Of a DNA stretch of 64,000 nucleotides, positions 54,210-62,798 are shown piece after piece. The translations under genes were made by a program, and so were the position numbers. The notes beneath the pieces are model-generated. The model saw only the letters and a program-made list of their open reading frames with translations, was not told the DNA's origin and did no database searches. The stretch covers positions 100,993-164,992 of the forward strand of contig NZ_CP031122.1 of NCBI RefSeq assembly GCF_002843235.3, given 5' to 3'. The first letter of the stretch is position 1. Each line of letters begins with the position of its first letter. This stretch comes from Providencia huaxiensis. GTDB lineage: Bacteria > Pseudomonadota > Gammaproteobacteria > Enterobacterales > Enterobacteriaceae.

Positions 54210-57200
54210 ATGGGATCTTTTTCAATCCACTCTATCGGTGACTCTGCTTTTCTGGAGCAAATCCTGATTGCAGTATCAATGATCACCGGCACCGGGGATT
54301 TCGAGAAGATGGTCAGTATTGGCCTGCTTCTTGGGGTCTTGATGATCTGTATTCAGTCCGTCTTTCAGGGCGCAAAGCAAATCAACCTCCAGCAAGTGCT
54401 GGTAGGTTGGATTCTATATGCCTGTTTCTTCGGCCCAACCACAACTGTGACTATCGAGGACGCTTATACAGGGCAGGTTCGAGTCGTCGCCAATGTCCCT
54501 ATTGGGGTAGGCTTTGCTGGAGGTGTCATATCCAACGTGGGATACACCATCACCAATTTGTTTGAAACTGGATATGGGGTAATCGTACCCAATGTCACGG
54601 AAAGCCACTTTTCCGAAACACTGAAACTGTTGAATGACGTCAGACGGCGAGCCTATGACACAGGAGTTTTTACTGCGCTTAACTCAGCAAATGGAGGCGG
54701 CTATGTTGACGTGAGGCGTTCCTGGAACAATTACATTCGGGAATGCACGTTAACCAAAGTCGATCTCAACCTAATGTCCCTTGATGAGTTGATGAACCGT
54801 TCAACTGACTCAGCTTTGCGATTCAACTCACAGCTCTACGGAACTAGGTTGTATTTGTCTACAGCAAACCCTGACGGCGCTGACTACACATGTACTGACG
54901 GATGGGTGGCTATTAGCACTGCAACCGCCAACCTAAGCAGCCCGGTTGTTGTTGATGCTCTTAACAGCCTACTGGGTATTGACACGTCAACTGGAGACAA
55001 CGCTCTAACGAAGCTGACCGATTCGCTTCAAGCGATGGGTGCCACAACTACGTCATCAATCGACTATCTGAAAGCCGCCGTTCTGGAGCCCCTCTATTAT
55101 GAAGCCGCAGCAGGACGTTATCAGGACCTCCAGGATTATGGCTCTGCATTGATGGTCAACCAGGCTATTCAGCAACGGAACACACAGTGGGCCGCAGAGC
55201 AGTCGATGTTCATGACCGTCGTCCGACCAATGCTGACGTTCTTTGAAGGCTTTATTTATGCTATAACCCCGATCATTGCTTTTATTATCGTGATGGGCAG
55301 CTTCGGCCTCCAGTTAGCCGGGAAATATGTACAAACCATCCTCTGGATTCAGCTATGGATGCCAGTCCTCTCAATTATAAACCTGTTTGTTCATACCGCC
55401 GCGTCAAATGAGATGTCTAGCCTCAGTGCTGGTGGTCTCAACTCCATGTACGCTCTTTCCTCAACTGGAGATGTTCTGCAACACTGGATTGCAACCGGCG
55501 GCATGTTGGCTGCGGCCACTCCGGTGATTTCCCTGTTTATCGTCACAGGTAGCACCTACGCCTTCACCAGCTTGGCATCGAGAATAAGTGGTTCTGACCA
55601 CGTTGACGAAAAGATGCAAACGCCAGATCTACTCAAGCAAGGTCCGGTTATGCAAAGTCAGCCAGCGTACAATCACAACCAGTTCAGTGGTGCGATTGCA
55701 AACGGCGCAGAAAGCATGATCAGTACCTTCTCGCTTGGCTCCACCTTGGCATCAGGCGTGAGCTCCGCACAGGCATTACAAAGTCAGAAATCGGAGGCTT
55801 TCCAAAGCACTCTTGGTCGAGGTTTTTCTGATGGAGTAAGTCAGGATCAAGCCTATTCAAGACTCTCCAATGTCGGGCGCAACGTTTCGTCGCAAAACAC
55901 AGCTCAAAGCCAATTGATCAACCAGCAAGCCAAGAACTTCATGGATAAGTTCCAGGTGGATGATAGCCACTCTGATGCTGTCAAAGGTGCTTTTGCCATG
56001 CAGGCTATGGGCACACTCGATGTTGACGAAGCTGCGTCCATGCTTATGCCTATGGTTGGCAAGGCCAGGGCAGCAATGAAGGCCGCTGCTGGTGTGAAAT
56101 CAAACAGTACAGCCCTAGTTCCTGCTGGTGGTAATGGCGAATCAGGCGGCGGCAGTGATGTCCTGGACATCAAAGCGCAAGCGAAGGGAGCAACAGAGTC
56201 ATCAACTCAAGACTCTTCAAGCTGGTCAGCGAGTGATGTGTCCCAGTTCATGAAGGGTGTGAGCTATTCGCAAACCGATAGCCAGGCGTTGACAAATCAA
56301 TTAGCGCAGGGTTTCAGCCGTTCTGGAAGCGAGTCATTCAAGCAAACCTGGGGCGATAGCTTATCCCAGAACCTATCCAAGTCCGCTTCTGAACTGGTGT
56401 CTGCATCGGACACCTTCACAACAATGAGTCAGCTCCAAAACCAAATGGGCTCCATGACTAATACCGACTTTAAAACTCTCGGTGGTGCAGTAGCACAAAC
56501 CCCTGCGGCCATGAACCAACTGAATGACTATTTCCGAAATGCCGCGCCGCAATCGGTTAAAGACGAGGCGGCTTCACTACAGCAAAGATACCAAGCCTAC
56601 GGAATGTCTCCTCAAGTGGCCCAGGCAGCAGCGCGAATGACAGCAATGACCAACTCCAAAAATTACGAACAGGGTAAGGAGCTTGGCGGGTATCAAGCCG
56701 CACTACAGGCGATCAATACCGCGTCCGGTCGCAACGGAGCATTTAGTGGTGATGCTTACGGAAATAACGGCATTGAAGGCCCGAATGTTCAAGGCCTACC
56801 AGGTCAGGTTCAAGGGGCTGTAGGCAGTGGACCTAACATCCCAACCGGATTCCGGGAGAATGTGGCTGGGATGGCTGGAACTAATCCGGCATCAGAAGCT
56901 GGGCAGTTACCAACGAATAGCCCCCTTGTTCAAAATGAACATGCAGCCGGTACGTCAGCTCTTCATAACCAAGCACAGCAAACAGAGCGAAATGTATCTG
57001 CTCCTGAACTGAAAAAAGCCCAAGATAACCTTATGAACTCGCTTCCGGAAATGTCTTGGAGCGCTTCGGCGTGGGGAGCGTGGGACAACTCCAGTGATTG
57101 GATGGGCCGCAGAGCTGAACAAGCAGGTGGAGCTCTCATTGCTGGTGGTCAAGCTGGCGCTGATGCGTTCTCAAGAGCGATGGATCAAATGAGAACGATG

Positions 57201-57824
57201 ACACCTGAACAACGCGACCAATTCATCGCGGCCACTCAACGCGGCGACCAGGCCGTGCAAGAGGAGTTTGGCTGGGCCGGTGATGCGATGGTCGGTATGG
57301 CTAAACTTGGCCGCAACGTCATGGGAGCTGCTGCAAGCGGCTATGATGCAGCGAAGGAGTGGTTAACTGGTAAATCTGATCTATCGGAAGCCGCTAAAGG
57401 GATGAGCATTGAGGAACGCGGCGCGTTCTATGCAGCAGCGCTATCCTCTGCCGCAGAAGCTGGTGGTGGAGCCGCGCAGCAGTTTATGAACCAGTACGGT
57501 GATGAGTTCAAAGAAACGATGCAGTCTATCGCTCAAAGCCGTTATGGGCTGACTGAATCCCAAGCCGCTGTTTATGCCGAATCGTTTGACACAAACGAAG
57601 GTCGCATGAACCAGGCTGTTCAGAATCTGAAAATGGAGTATGCAGAACGTAACCCGGATGGCTCACCGATGATGCAAGGAGGTCAGCCTGTTCTTTCTCA
57701 GCAAAACGAAGAGTTTACGGACAAGCTGGTAAACGTATTGCAGAACTCGACGGAAGCTGGAGACCGTTCAGGTAGCTATTTGACTGCCGTCAGGGGGTAC
57801 AACATAGCAAATCAAAGGTTCTAA
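54210..57824 (+). CDS. traG: TraG, mating-pair stabilisation and exclusion target
   Basis: 1204 residues. The N-terminal TraG_N domain (about 1-470) has several membrane segments. A long Ser/Gln/Ala-rich periplasmic part (about 480-1200) follows. In IncC and SXT, TraG of the donor is known to be recognised by the recipient exclusion protein. AAGGAG lies 8 bases upstream of the ATG. Confidence 0.95.
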   Translation: MGSFSIHSIGDSAFLEQILIAVSMITGTGDFEKMVSIGLLLGVLMICIQSVFQGAKQINLQQVLVGWILYACFFGPTTTVTIEDAYTGQVRVVANVPIGVGFAGGVISNVGYTITNLFETGYGVIVPNVTESHFSETLKLLNDVRRRAYDTGVFTALNSANGGGYVDVRRSWNNYIRECTLTKVDLNLMSLDELMNRSTDSALRFNSQLYGTRLYLSTANPDGADYTCTDGWVAISTATANLSSPVVVDALNSLLGIDTSTGDNALTKLTDSLQAMGATTTSSIDYLKAAVLEPLYYEAAAGRYQDLQDYGSALMVNQAIQQRNTQWAAEQSMFMTVVRPMLTFFEGFIYAITPIIAFIIVMGSFGLQLAGKYVQTILWIQLWMPVLSIINLFVHTAASNEMSSLSAGGLNSMYALSSTGDVLQHWIATGGMLAAATPVISLFIVTGSTYAFTSLASRISGSDHVDEKMQTPDLLKQGPVMQSQPAYNHNQFSGAIANGAESMISTFSLGSTLASGVSSAQALQSQKSEAFQSTLGRGFSDGVSQDQAYSRLSNVGRNVSSQNTAQSQLINQQAKNFMDKFQVDDSHSDAVKGAFAMQAMGTLDVDEAASMLMPMVGKARAAMKAAAGVKSNSTALVPAGGNGESGGGSDVLDIKAQAKGATESSTQDSSSWSASDVSQFMKGVSYSQTDSQALTNQLAQGFSRSGSESFKQTWGDSLSQNLSKSASELVSASDTFTTMSQLQNQMGSMTNTDFKTLGGAVAQTPAAMNQLNDYFRNAAPQSVKDEAASLQQRYQAYGMSPQVAQAAARMTAMTNSKNYEQGKELGGYQAALQAINTASGRNGAFSGDAYGNNGIEGPNVQGLPGQVQGAVGSGPNIPTGFRENVAGMAGTNPASEAGQLPTNSPLVQNEHAAGTSALHNQAQQTERNVSAPELKKAQDNLMNSLPEMSWSASAWGAWDNSSDWMGRRAEQAGGALIAGGQAGADAFSRAMDQMRTMTPEQRDQFIAATQRGDQAVQEEFGWAGDAMVGMAKLGRNVMGAAASGYDAAKEWLTGKSDLSEAAKGMSIEERGAFYAAALSSAAEAGGGAAQQFMNQYGDEFKETMQSIAQSRYGLTESQAAVYAESFDTNEGRMNQAVQNLKMEYAERNPDGSPMMQGGQPVLSQQNEEFTDKLVNVLQNSTEAGDRSGSYLTAVRGYNIANQRF

Positions 57825-57839
57825 AAGACCAACCAAATA

Positions 57840-57865
57840 ATAAGGGGGCCAGCAGGCCCCCTTAT
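57840..57865. terminator. Bidirectional terminator between traG and the convergent membrane gene
   Basis: ATAAGGGGGCC, a four-base loop and GGCCCCCTTAT form a strong stem. It includes the stop codon of the convergent gene. T runs are short on both sides. Confidence 0.75.
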
Positions 57866-58224
57866 TCGTCTCCAGCTCCAATATGGAAGCGCTGGTCAAA
57901 ATCATAGGAATCTTGAAACCCACCAGTTTGTTTTTTTCTGCGCCGGGTAGGTGGTGCCTCTTTATATGCTGACCGCGCAACGCGGATAAAGCACGTTAGT
58001 CCAAACAGAGCCCCGACAACCAAAGCAACTTGCCACTGGAAGTAAGCGATCCCTCCCCAAAAGATAACAGCAGCCCAAAGGCTTTTGTGAACCAGAAATA
58101 GGAAACGAGCACCCCAAACGCCGAAGGGAGCCAGCGCCACACCAAGTCCCCAAGGTGTGTCAGCCATCATGGCTATTCCCAGAAGCACCATTCCCAGCAG
58201 AAGAATATTGACCACATGTTTCAT
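57862..58224 (-). CDS. Inner-membrane protein, candidate entry-exclusion factor
   Basis: 120 residues with three hydrophobic segments (about 6-22, 27-46 and 50-80) and a basic cytoplasmic tail (PPTRRRKKQTGGF). Entry exclusion in IncC (EexC) and SXT (Eex) is encoded next to traG by a small inner-membrane protein, so this is the best candidate here. The call rests on position and topology only. Confidence 0.5.
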   Translation of the reverse strand: MKHVVNILLLGMVLLGIAMMADTPWGLGVALAPFGVWGARFLFLVHKSLWAAVIFWGGIAYFQWQVALVVGALFGLTCFIRVARSAYKEAPPTRRRKKQTGGFQDSYDFDQRFHIGAGDE

Positions 58225-58347
58225 ATCAACCCCCTTACTCTTTACCTCCAGTTTACCACGGCATCAAAAAATGCAACTGTGAAAGTTTGACTATTTTTTG
58301 CTAAACAACCATTCCATTGGCAACTTCTTCGATTAGAATTTGCCCTC

Positions 58348-58369
58348 AAACTTTCACATGTGAAAGTTT
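58348..58369. promoter_or_regulatory. Dispersed palindrome, copy 5, with a nearby half-site
   Basis: The 16-bp core CTTTCACATGTGAAAG (58351-58366) is extended by three matched bases on each side. A half-site TGTGAAAGTTTG lies at 58279-58290. Both are upstream of the minus-strand membrane gene and far upstream of acr2. Confidence 0.75.
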
Positions 58370-58752
58370 GCCCTTACGGAACAAGGCGTTTATTGACAAA
58401 GCATTACATAGTTGAACATGTCAAACAAATCGCATACACTATGGAATAGGCCATTGCTAACGCTTTGGTCCCCATCTGCAACACCGCAGAGTTCTCTTTC
58501 TCAAATATCTCTTTCTGTAAACACCATCATCCTTGTGTGGTCGGGATGCGCCTTTGCCTTCCCTGCCCTCCTCAGCTCCTGCTGTATTCGCAATTTCAGC
58601 CCTCGCTGTATCCCTAAAATCACTTATACCTAAACGCTATTTAATATCACAAAATACCGCACTCCCCGTGCGCTATTTCCGCCATTCTTTTGGCGCACTT
58701 TCCATTACTATCGCAAAAATATCCGTATCCCATTGATTACTAAAAGTATTGT
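58370..58752. other. Non-coding stretch of the regulatory locus
   Basis: No supported gene. It is AT-rich with short C-rich runs. It may hold the promoter of the minus-strand membrane gene or a long leader. I see no motif I can name. Confidence 0.4.
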
Positions 58753-58777
58753 AACTTTGTTCCGTCGGTACAAAGTT
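58753..58777. promoter_or_regulatory. Inverted repeat upstream of the acr2 promoter
   Basis: AACTTTGT and ACAAAGTT are separated by 9 bp (centres about 17 bp apart), 30 bp before the -35 box. It looks like an operator for a dimeric regulator. Confidence 0.55.
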
Positions 58778-58806
58778 AAGTGTATGTTTTTAAAGGTTTT
58801 TTATTG

Positions 58807-58861
58807 TTGACAGCATCATTATTTGGGCTTGTAAAGGCGCAAAATGTGTCAGTTTGTGACA
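58807..58861 (+). promoter_or_regulatory. acr2-acaDC promoter with a downstream operator
   Basis: TTGACA (58807-58812), a 17-bp spacer and TGTAAA (58830-58835) form a good sigma-70 promoter. TGTCA-5-TGACA (58847-58861) lies where the first transcribed bases would be, a typical place for a repressor such as the Ner-like Acr2 or the H-NS-like Acr1. The untranslated leader is about 95 nt. Confidence 0.65.
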
Positions 58862-58939
58862 ATAGAAGAACTCTAAAAGCGTTCATCGAATAACGCACTT
58901 TTTGTATGGCTAACAACGCAGTTTAAAGGGTGGCAAACA

Positions 58940-59212
58940 ATGGATAAATGCCAATTGATAGACATCCCAAGCGACCCAGAGAAGAAACGTGAGTGGATCA
59001 AGTACAAACTCAAGATCCAGGGGCTTTCTCTGGCCGCATTGGGCAGAAAACACAAAACATCTCGGCAGGTGGTGTCTACGGCACTCTATAAGCCCAGTCC
59101 ACGCTGGGAACATGAGATAGCTACAGCTTTGGGTGTGAAGCCGTCTGAGATTTGGCCGGAGCGGTACGACGAAGAACACGAAATACCCCTCAGACATAAG
59201 GAGGCAAGCTGA
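58940..59212 (+). CDS. acr2: Acr2, Ner-like transcriptional regulator
   Basis: 90 residues with the Ner/SfsB DNA-binding pattern (LSLAALGRKHKTSRQVVSTAL, about residues 29-49, then PRWEHEIATALGV and PSEIWPERY). In IncC, a Ner-like Acr2 and an H-NS-like Acr1 are known to repress the master activator. First gene of acr2-SLT-acaD-acaC; its stop overlaps the next ATG. Confidence 0.9.
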   Translation: MDKCQLIDIPSDPEKKREWIKYKLKIQGLSLAALGRKHKTSRQVVSTALYKPSPRWEHEIATALGVKPSEIWPERYDEEHEIPLRHKEAS

Positions 59213-59745
59213 TGAAGAACAAAGCCAAGGCGCTAGTTCTGTCTGCGGCTCTCCTTTCATCAACAGCGAATGCTATTGACCTGAGCGGAACCATCTTCGA
59301 CAAAGCAGCGAAAGCATATAACCTCGACCCTCTTCTAGTGTATTCGGTCGCATTGGCCGAATCTGCATCAGGGAGAGGTAATGGCTCTATAAGTCCTTGG
59401 CCTTGGACGCTTCGCGTTCCTGGGCTTCCTTTCTATGCTAAGTCGGAAGATCAGGCAAAGGCTAAGCTCGCTGAGTTTCAGCAGCAGTACGGTCGTGCCA
59501 TTGATGTCGGGTTTATGCAAGTGAGCATCCGGTGGAATGGTCATAGAGTTTCTTCTCCAGCAGATCTTCTCGACCCAGAGACCAACGTCATGGTTGGGGC
59601 AGAGGTGCTATCAGAAGCCATTCAGTCATCTCCAAATGACTTGGAGCTTGGCGTTGGCCGCTATCACGCCTGGGAAGACGAAATCCGAGCCAGAAACTAT
59701 GGTAGCCGAGTCTTGGCTATCTATCGCAACCTTCGTGATTTGTGA
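59212..59745 (+). CDS. Lytic transglycosylase, SLT family
   Basis: 177 residues with a signal peptide (cleavage after TANA near residue 21). The catalytic Glu is in YSVALAESASGRG near residue 47, and VGFMQVS and the later AVLSEA/Y-H-A-W elements follow. It probably opens peptidoglycan for the mating channel. It is inserted between acr2 and acaD, in the regulatory operon rather than a tra operon. Confidence 0.88.
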   Translation: MKNKAKALVLSAALLSSTANAIDLSGTIFDKAAKAYNLDPLLVYSVALAESASGRGNGSISPWPWTLRVPGLPFYAKSEDQAKAKLAEFQQQYGRAIDVGFMQVSIRWNGHRVSSPADLLDPETNVMVGAEVLSEAIQSSPNDLELGVGRYHAWEDEIRARNYGSRVLAIYRNLRDL

Positions 59746-59755
59746 GGGGGGCGGA

Positions 59756-60364
59756 ATGTTGGAACTGGATATTATTGGTGCGTGGGATGCAAGAGCCGTC
59801 AACCTCGATCAAGAAGAAGCTGATAGAAACGTCTACGAGTTCGATCTGACATTGTGGAACCTGCTATCCACTCTGGCAAAAGAACGTCCAGATGATGCGG
59901 CCTCACAATTTTCTTTGGGCATGGACACCGTTCAAAAGCTGTCACTGGCAACACCTTCCCAATTGGAAGCTCTGGCCTCTGGCGTGTTGATCTCTTTCAA
60001 ACTCGAAACAGCAGAGCAGAACATCATCACGCGACTCTCTGGCGACTACGACCCTGTAGTTTTTATCAACCATAGTGTTGATGAATTTGATGCTGCCTAC
60101 TGGTTGCTATTTAACCGCGTCGCATCGAGAGACCCGGAGATGGCAAAGGAAGTTTTCGGGGTTTCGAGAGAGCTTGCGGAGCTGGTGGCTAAGGCAACAG
60201 ACAGCCAGTTGCGCCACATGTCTGGAACAACGGTTACGCATTTTACGCTTCGTTTTGCTCCGAGCATCATTGAAGAAATTCTCGATGACAGCCGGGAAGA
60301 GTTAACACACCCGGTATTGAAAAAACTGCAACAGTCTCTACAGGGACGTGGGAGGTGGAGATGA
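59756..60364 (+). CDS. acaD: AcaD, subunit of the master transfer activator (FlhD-like)
   Basis: 202 residues from MLELDIIGAWD (59756), with GAGGGGGG upstream. Helical, with an FlhD-like pattern in the N-terminal half (NVYEFDLTLWNLL, LATPSQLEALASG) that recurs in the second half (EFDAAYWLLFNRV, KATDSQLRHMSG), so it looks like two FlhD-like units in tandem. It acts with AcaC; their ATGA overlap supports fixed stoichiometry. Confidence 0.9.
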   Translation: MLELDIIGAWDARAVNLDQEEADRNVYEFDLTLWNLLSTLAKERPDDAASQFSLGMDTVQKLSLATPSQLEALASGVLISFKLETAEQNIITRLSGDYDPVVFINHSVDEFDAAYWLLFNRVASRDPEMAKEVFGVSRELAELVAKATDSQLRHMSGTTVTHFTLRFAPSIIEEILDDSREELTHPVLKKLQQSLQGRGRWR

Positions 60365-60912
60365 ACATTGGCAACTCTGGTACATTGGGTCGCTGGGTTA
60401 CAGCTCGACACATGGCCCTTGCTGGGTACATCACAAAAATCATCATGATCGAGACTGGTCTGACCTACAAACAGGTCAGACGGCTTTACCAGGATCTGGA
60501 GAGGGACGGATATACTCTGGAACGAAAATCCAGAACTTTCCGGGGTGGTGCGACACTGATTCATAGTCACACATCCAAGATACAGGCCTCTCTTCTAATG
60601 CAGCTCTACTTCAACATTGGTGGAGAAGCCGTGTTGCGGTCTGTGAACATCAAAGCCTTGAACAAGGCATTTAGAATGTATCACGCAATCCGCAAAGAAG
60701 TGCCCGGAATGAAAGGTGCTCGGTGGGCTCCGTTTGATATTACTGATGCCTGGTGTCTTGCTTCGGAGCTGAGAAGTGGGGACGCAATGCTGAAGGTGTG
60801 CGACAACTGCAAGTGTACGTACTTCACCTCTGTTAATCAAAGAACCTGCGTTGAATGTCCGTTCTGCAAAGAACAAGGAAGGCATGGTGGTGGGGAGAAA
60901 GAGTGTGCTTGA
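60361..60912 (+). CDS. acaC: AcaC, subunit of the master transfer activator (FlhC-like)
   Basis: 183 residues from MNIGNSGTLGRW. FlhC-like, with a helix-turn-helix (TGLTYKQVRRLYQDLER, about 33-49) and a C-terminal zinc site (CDNCKC ... CVECPFC, about residues 144-168). AcaCD activates the tra operons of IncC and also excises genomic islands such as SGI1. A terminator follows. Confidence 0.93.
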   Translation: MNIGNSGTLGRWVTARHMALAGYITKIIMIETGLTYKQVRRLYQDLERDGYTLERKSRTFRGGATLIHSHTSKIQASLLMQLYFNIGGEAVLRSVNIKALNKAFRMYHAIRKEVPGMKGARWAPFDITDAWCLASELRSGDAMLKVCDNCKCTYFTSVNQRTCVECPFCKEQGRHGGGEKECA

Positions 60913-60940
60913 GTAGACTATGACATTTCGGACCAGAAGA

Positions 60941-60973
60941 TGAGCGCCCAAACTTTGCGGCGCTCATTTTTTT
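60941..60973 (+). terminator. Terminator of acr2-acaDC
   Basis: TGAGCGCC, a ten-base loop and GGCGCTCA are followed by seven T. It overlaps the end of the convergent acr1. Confidence 0.85.
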
Positions 60974-61391
60974 ACTTCTTCTGTGGGATACGGTAGCGCT
61001 CCAGCTCGACAGCTCCCAACCCCTTGAAAGCATCCGGGCGACGTCCTTGCCCACTCCACGAAACTCCGTCTTTTGAATATTTAGCATTATCAGGTTCTGA
61101 TCTGCTCGTGAACATTTCGTTGAGCAAGCCGATGTCCACACCGCAGGATTCCATGTCGCTCATTATTCGCTCAGCCTGAGCTCGCTTTTCTTTTTCTTCT
61201 TCTTCTCGCTTTTTGTACTCTTCCTCCAGTTCATTGAGAACGCCCTTCATTCTGTCAATGATCTCCCGAACTTCATCTAACGGGAGTCCTCGCAACAGGG
61301 TGCGAATGCGGCTTTTACGCTTTAACTCTGCGATTATTAACTCTCTACGTTCAGCCGCTGATAGCGTAGAGAACTCCTCGTGGTCTTTCAT
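60972..61391 (-). CDS. acr1: Acr1, H-NS-like regulator
   Basis: 139 residues: an N-terminal oligomerisation helix with a charged coiled coil (about 60-85), and the H-NS DNA-binding loop WSGQGRRPDAFKGL near residues 111-124. In IncC the H-NS-like Acr1 is a repressor of the activator locus. It lies 1 bp after the 97-residue gene, so it may be transcribed with stbA. Confidence 0.88.
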   Translation of the reverse strand: MKDHEEFSTLSAAERRELIIAELKRKSRIRTLLRGLPLDEVREIIDRMKGVLNELEEEYKKREEEEKEKRAQAERIMSDMESCGVDIGLLNEMFTSRSEPDNAKYSKDGVSWSGQGRRPDAFKGLGAVELERYRIPQKK

Positions 61392-61392
61392 G

Positions 61393-61686
61393 TCATACGG
61401 AGCCCATCAGTTTTCCTTTAAGTGAATCACGTTGAGAGTTCAGTTTTGCGTCAGTCTGCACTGGCGAATTTTGATGCTGTGCAGGTTGACTCTCTGAACT
61501 CTGTTGCTCAAAAGACCCAATGTTGCCAGAAAATCGAAGAGAATAAAGACCCAATAGAGCAAGGGCGCGGAGCCGATCACTACGCGCCTTATGCTGCATC
61601 TGGGACAGTTCACGATAGAGCTCCGGAAAGGCTTGCTCCGATATGTTCAGATTAGATATTTTTCCATCCCATTTGCTACCAGCCAC
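61393..61686 (-). CDS. Small protein behind StbA, candidate DNA adaptor
   Basis: 97 residues. The central part is basic (LYRELSQMQHKARSDRLRALALLGLY, given as one helix) and the end is Gln/Ser rich. Position directly behind an actin-like gene fits a StbB/ParR-type adaptor that binds the centromere. No sequence motif proves this. Confidence 0.6.
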   Translation of the reverse strand: MAGSKWDGKISNLNISEQAFPELYRELSQMQHKARSDRLRALALLGLYSLRFSGNIGSFEQQSSESQPAQHQNSPVQTDAKLNSQRDSLKGKLMGSV

Positions 61687-61702
61687 AACGACCTCCTATC
61701 TA

Positions 61703-62686
61703 TCAGCCGCAGAACCAGAAGCCCCTGGCATTGGATGCCACGGATTCGTTGGGCAGTACGATCCTGCTCTTAGGGAAAAGCTCCTTGGCCGCATCTTGGT
61801 AAGCCTCGGCACCGCCGCCAGCCAGCAGAACTACGTCAGCATCCATCCCGTCCTCACGCATTGACTTCCGCATAGGGATCAAGGCGTTTTGAGCGACTTT
61901 GGTTGAGGCTTTCTTGAAGTAGTCTTTGATCGATACCTTTTCACCGTAGAGGAAGATTTCGGCCTTACCGGCACGAATAGCTTTCTCGATCTTTTCGATG
62001 CCAGGGGCACCGCCGTGGTCTTCCTGAATTAGCCGGTCCGTTTCCTGTAGCAACACCGACATCGCCTTGAGGCTGGTGCCAGATGAGTGATAGCGGACCT
62101 CTCCCTCTTCAAGAGCTACCCAGTCTACAGAAAAGAACCCAGGGTCAATTACAACGGTTTTTCCTCCCTGGATAATCTCCAGGAGGTCTTCATCTTTGGT
62201 TGAACTTACAACATCCATGTAAGCACCGGCAGGTTGAGGTACAACCACGACAGACTTAACCGCTACCGATCGTTTTGGCGTGATCTGGTGTTCACCCTCA
62301 AGCCGAGATTTCAACGCCTCTCTGCGCTCTACGTCCATGTACTGACTAACAGGCAGGCCAGTCACCAGCACATCGATCTCCTTCTGCTCGGACATCAGGA
62401 GTGCAGCGTAGAAAAGAGCCTTGTATGGATTGGTCGAAGGATAGTCGCCGTGAAGCTCACGCTCCCATCCTTGCAATCGGTCAGGCTCGACGCCTGCAAC
62501 CCATTTCTCTCCATCAATCACAACCTGAATGCAGGTCCCTGCACCGCCAGTTAACTGTTGTGGCATCAGTTCCAATGGACCTGCCCCCACCGGCATGACG
62601 ACTGTGCGAGCTTCCTCACCTTTATACCCCATTGCCATTTTCAGGTTGGAGTAACCAATATCCAAACCCAGAACAAATTGACTCAT
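61703..62686 (-). CDS. stbA: StbA, actin-like plasmid segregation ATPase (ParM family)
   Basis: 327 residues from MSQFVLGLDIGYSN (62686), with GGAGG 5 bases upstream. The actin-type phosphate motifs are GLDIGYSNLKMA at the start, VVIDPGFFSVDW near residue 180 and VLLAGGGAEAY near residue 292. It is a second segregation system besides parAB. Confidence 0.92.
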   Translation of the reverse strand: MSQFVLGLDIGYSNLKMAMGYKGEEARTVVMPVGAGPLELMPQQLTGGAGTCIQVVIDGEKWVAGVEPDRLQGWERELHGDYPSTNPYKALFYAALLMSEQKEIDVLVTGLPVSQYMDVERREALKSRLEGEHQITPKRSVAVKSVVVVPQPAGAYMDVVSSTKDEDLLEIIQGGKTVVIDPGFFSVDWVALEEGEVRYHSSGTSLKAMSVLLQETDRLIQEDHGGAPGIEKIEKAIRAGKAEIFLYGEKVSIKDYFKKASTKVAQNALIPMRKSMREDGMDADVVLLAGGGAEAYQDAAKELFPKSRIVLPNESVASNARGFWFCG

Positions 62687-62699
62687 GAAATCCTCCAAA

Positions 62700-62729
62700 G
62701 ATTGCTTTTAGATTGCTTTTCGATTGCTT
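62700..62729. repeat. Triple GATTGCTT repeat in front of stbA
   Basis: Three copies of GATTGCTT start at 62700, 62711 and 62722, a period of 11 bp, which puts them on one face of the helix. Such iterons in front of a parM-like gene could be the centromere or the operator of the operon. Confidence 0.7.
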
Positions 62730-62785
62730 GCCGCGTGTTGGATAGAGAATAAGGCTAAAAGCGGGGACAGATGGCCTGTGTAATT

Positions 62786-62798
62786 GCCCAAAAGGGGC
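62786..62798 (+). promoter_or_regulatory. Putative AcaCD box facing oriT and mobI
   Basis: TTGCCCAAAAGGGGC on the plus strand has the A-rich centre in the direction of mobI, matching the directional consensus of the other sites. On the minus strand, towards stbA, the centre would be T-rich. The distance to mobI (about 390 bp) is much longer than elsewhere. Confidence 0.6.

Noticed and set aside
58412..58736. Two small plus-strand ORFs in the acr2 upstream region
   Set aside because: Overlapping frames with odd composition, no ribosome sites; regulatory DNA is more likely.
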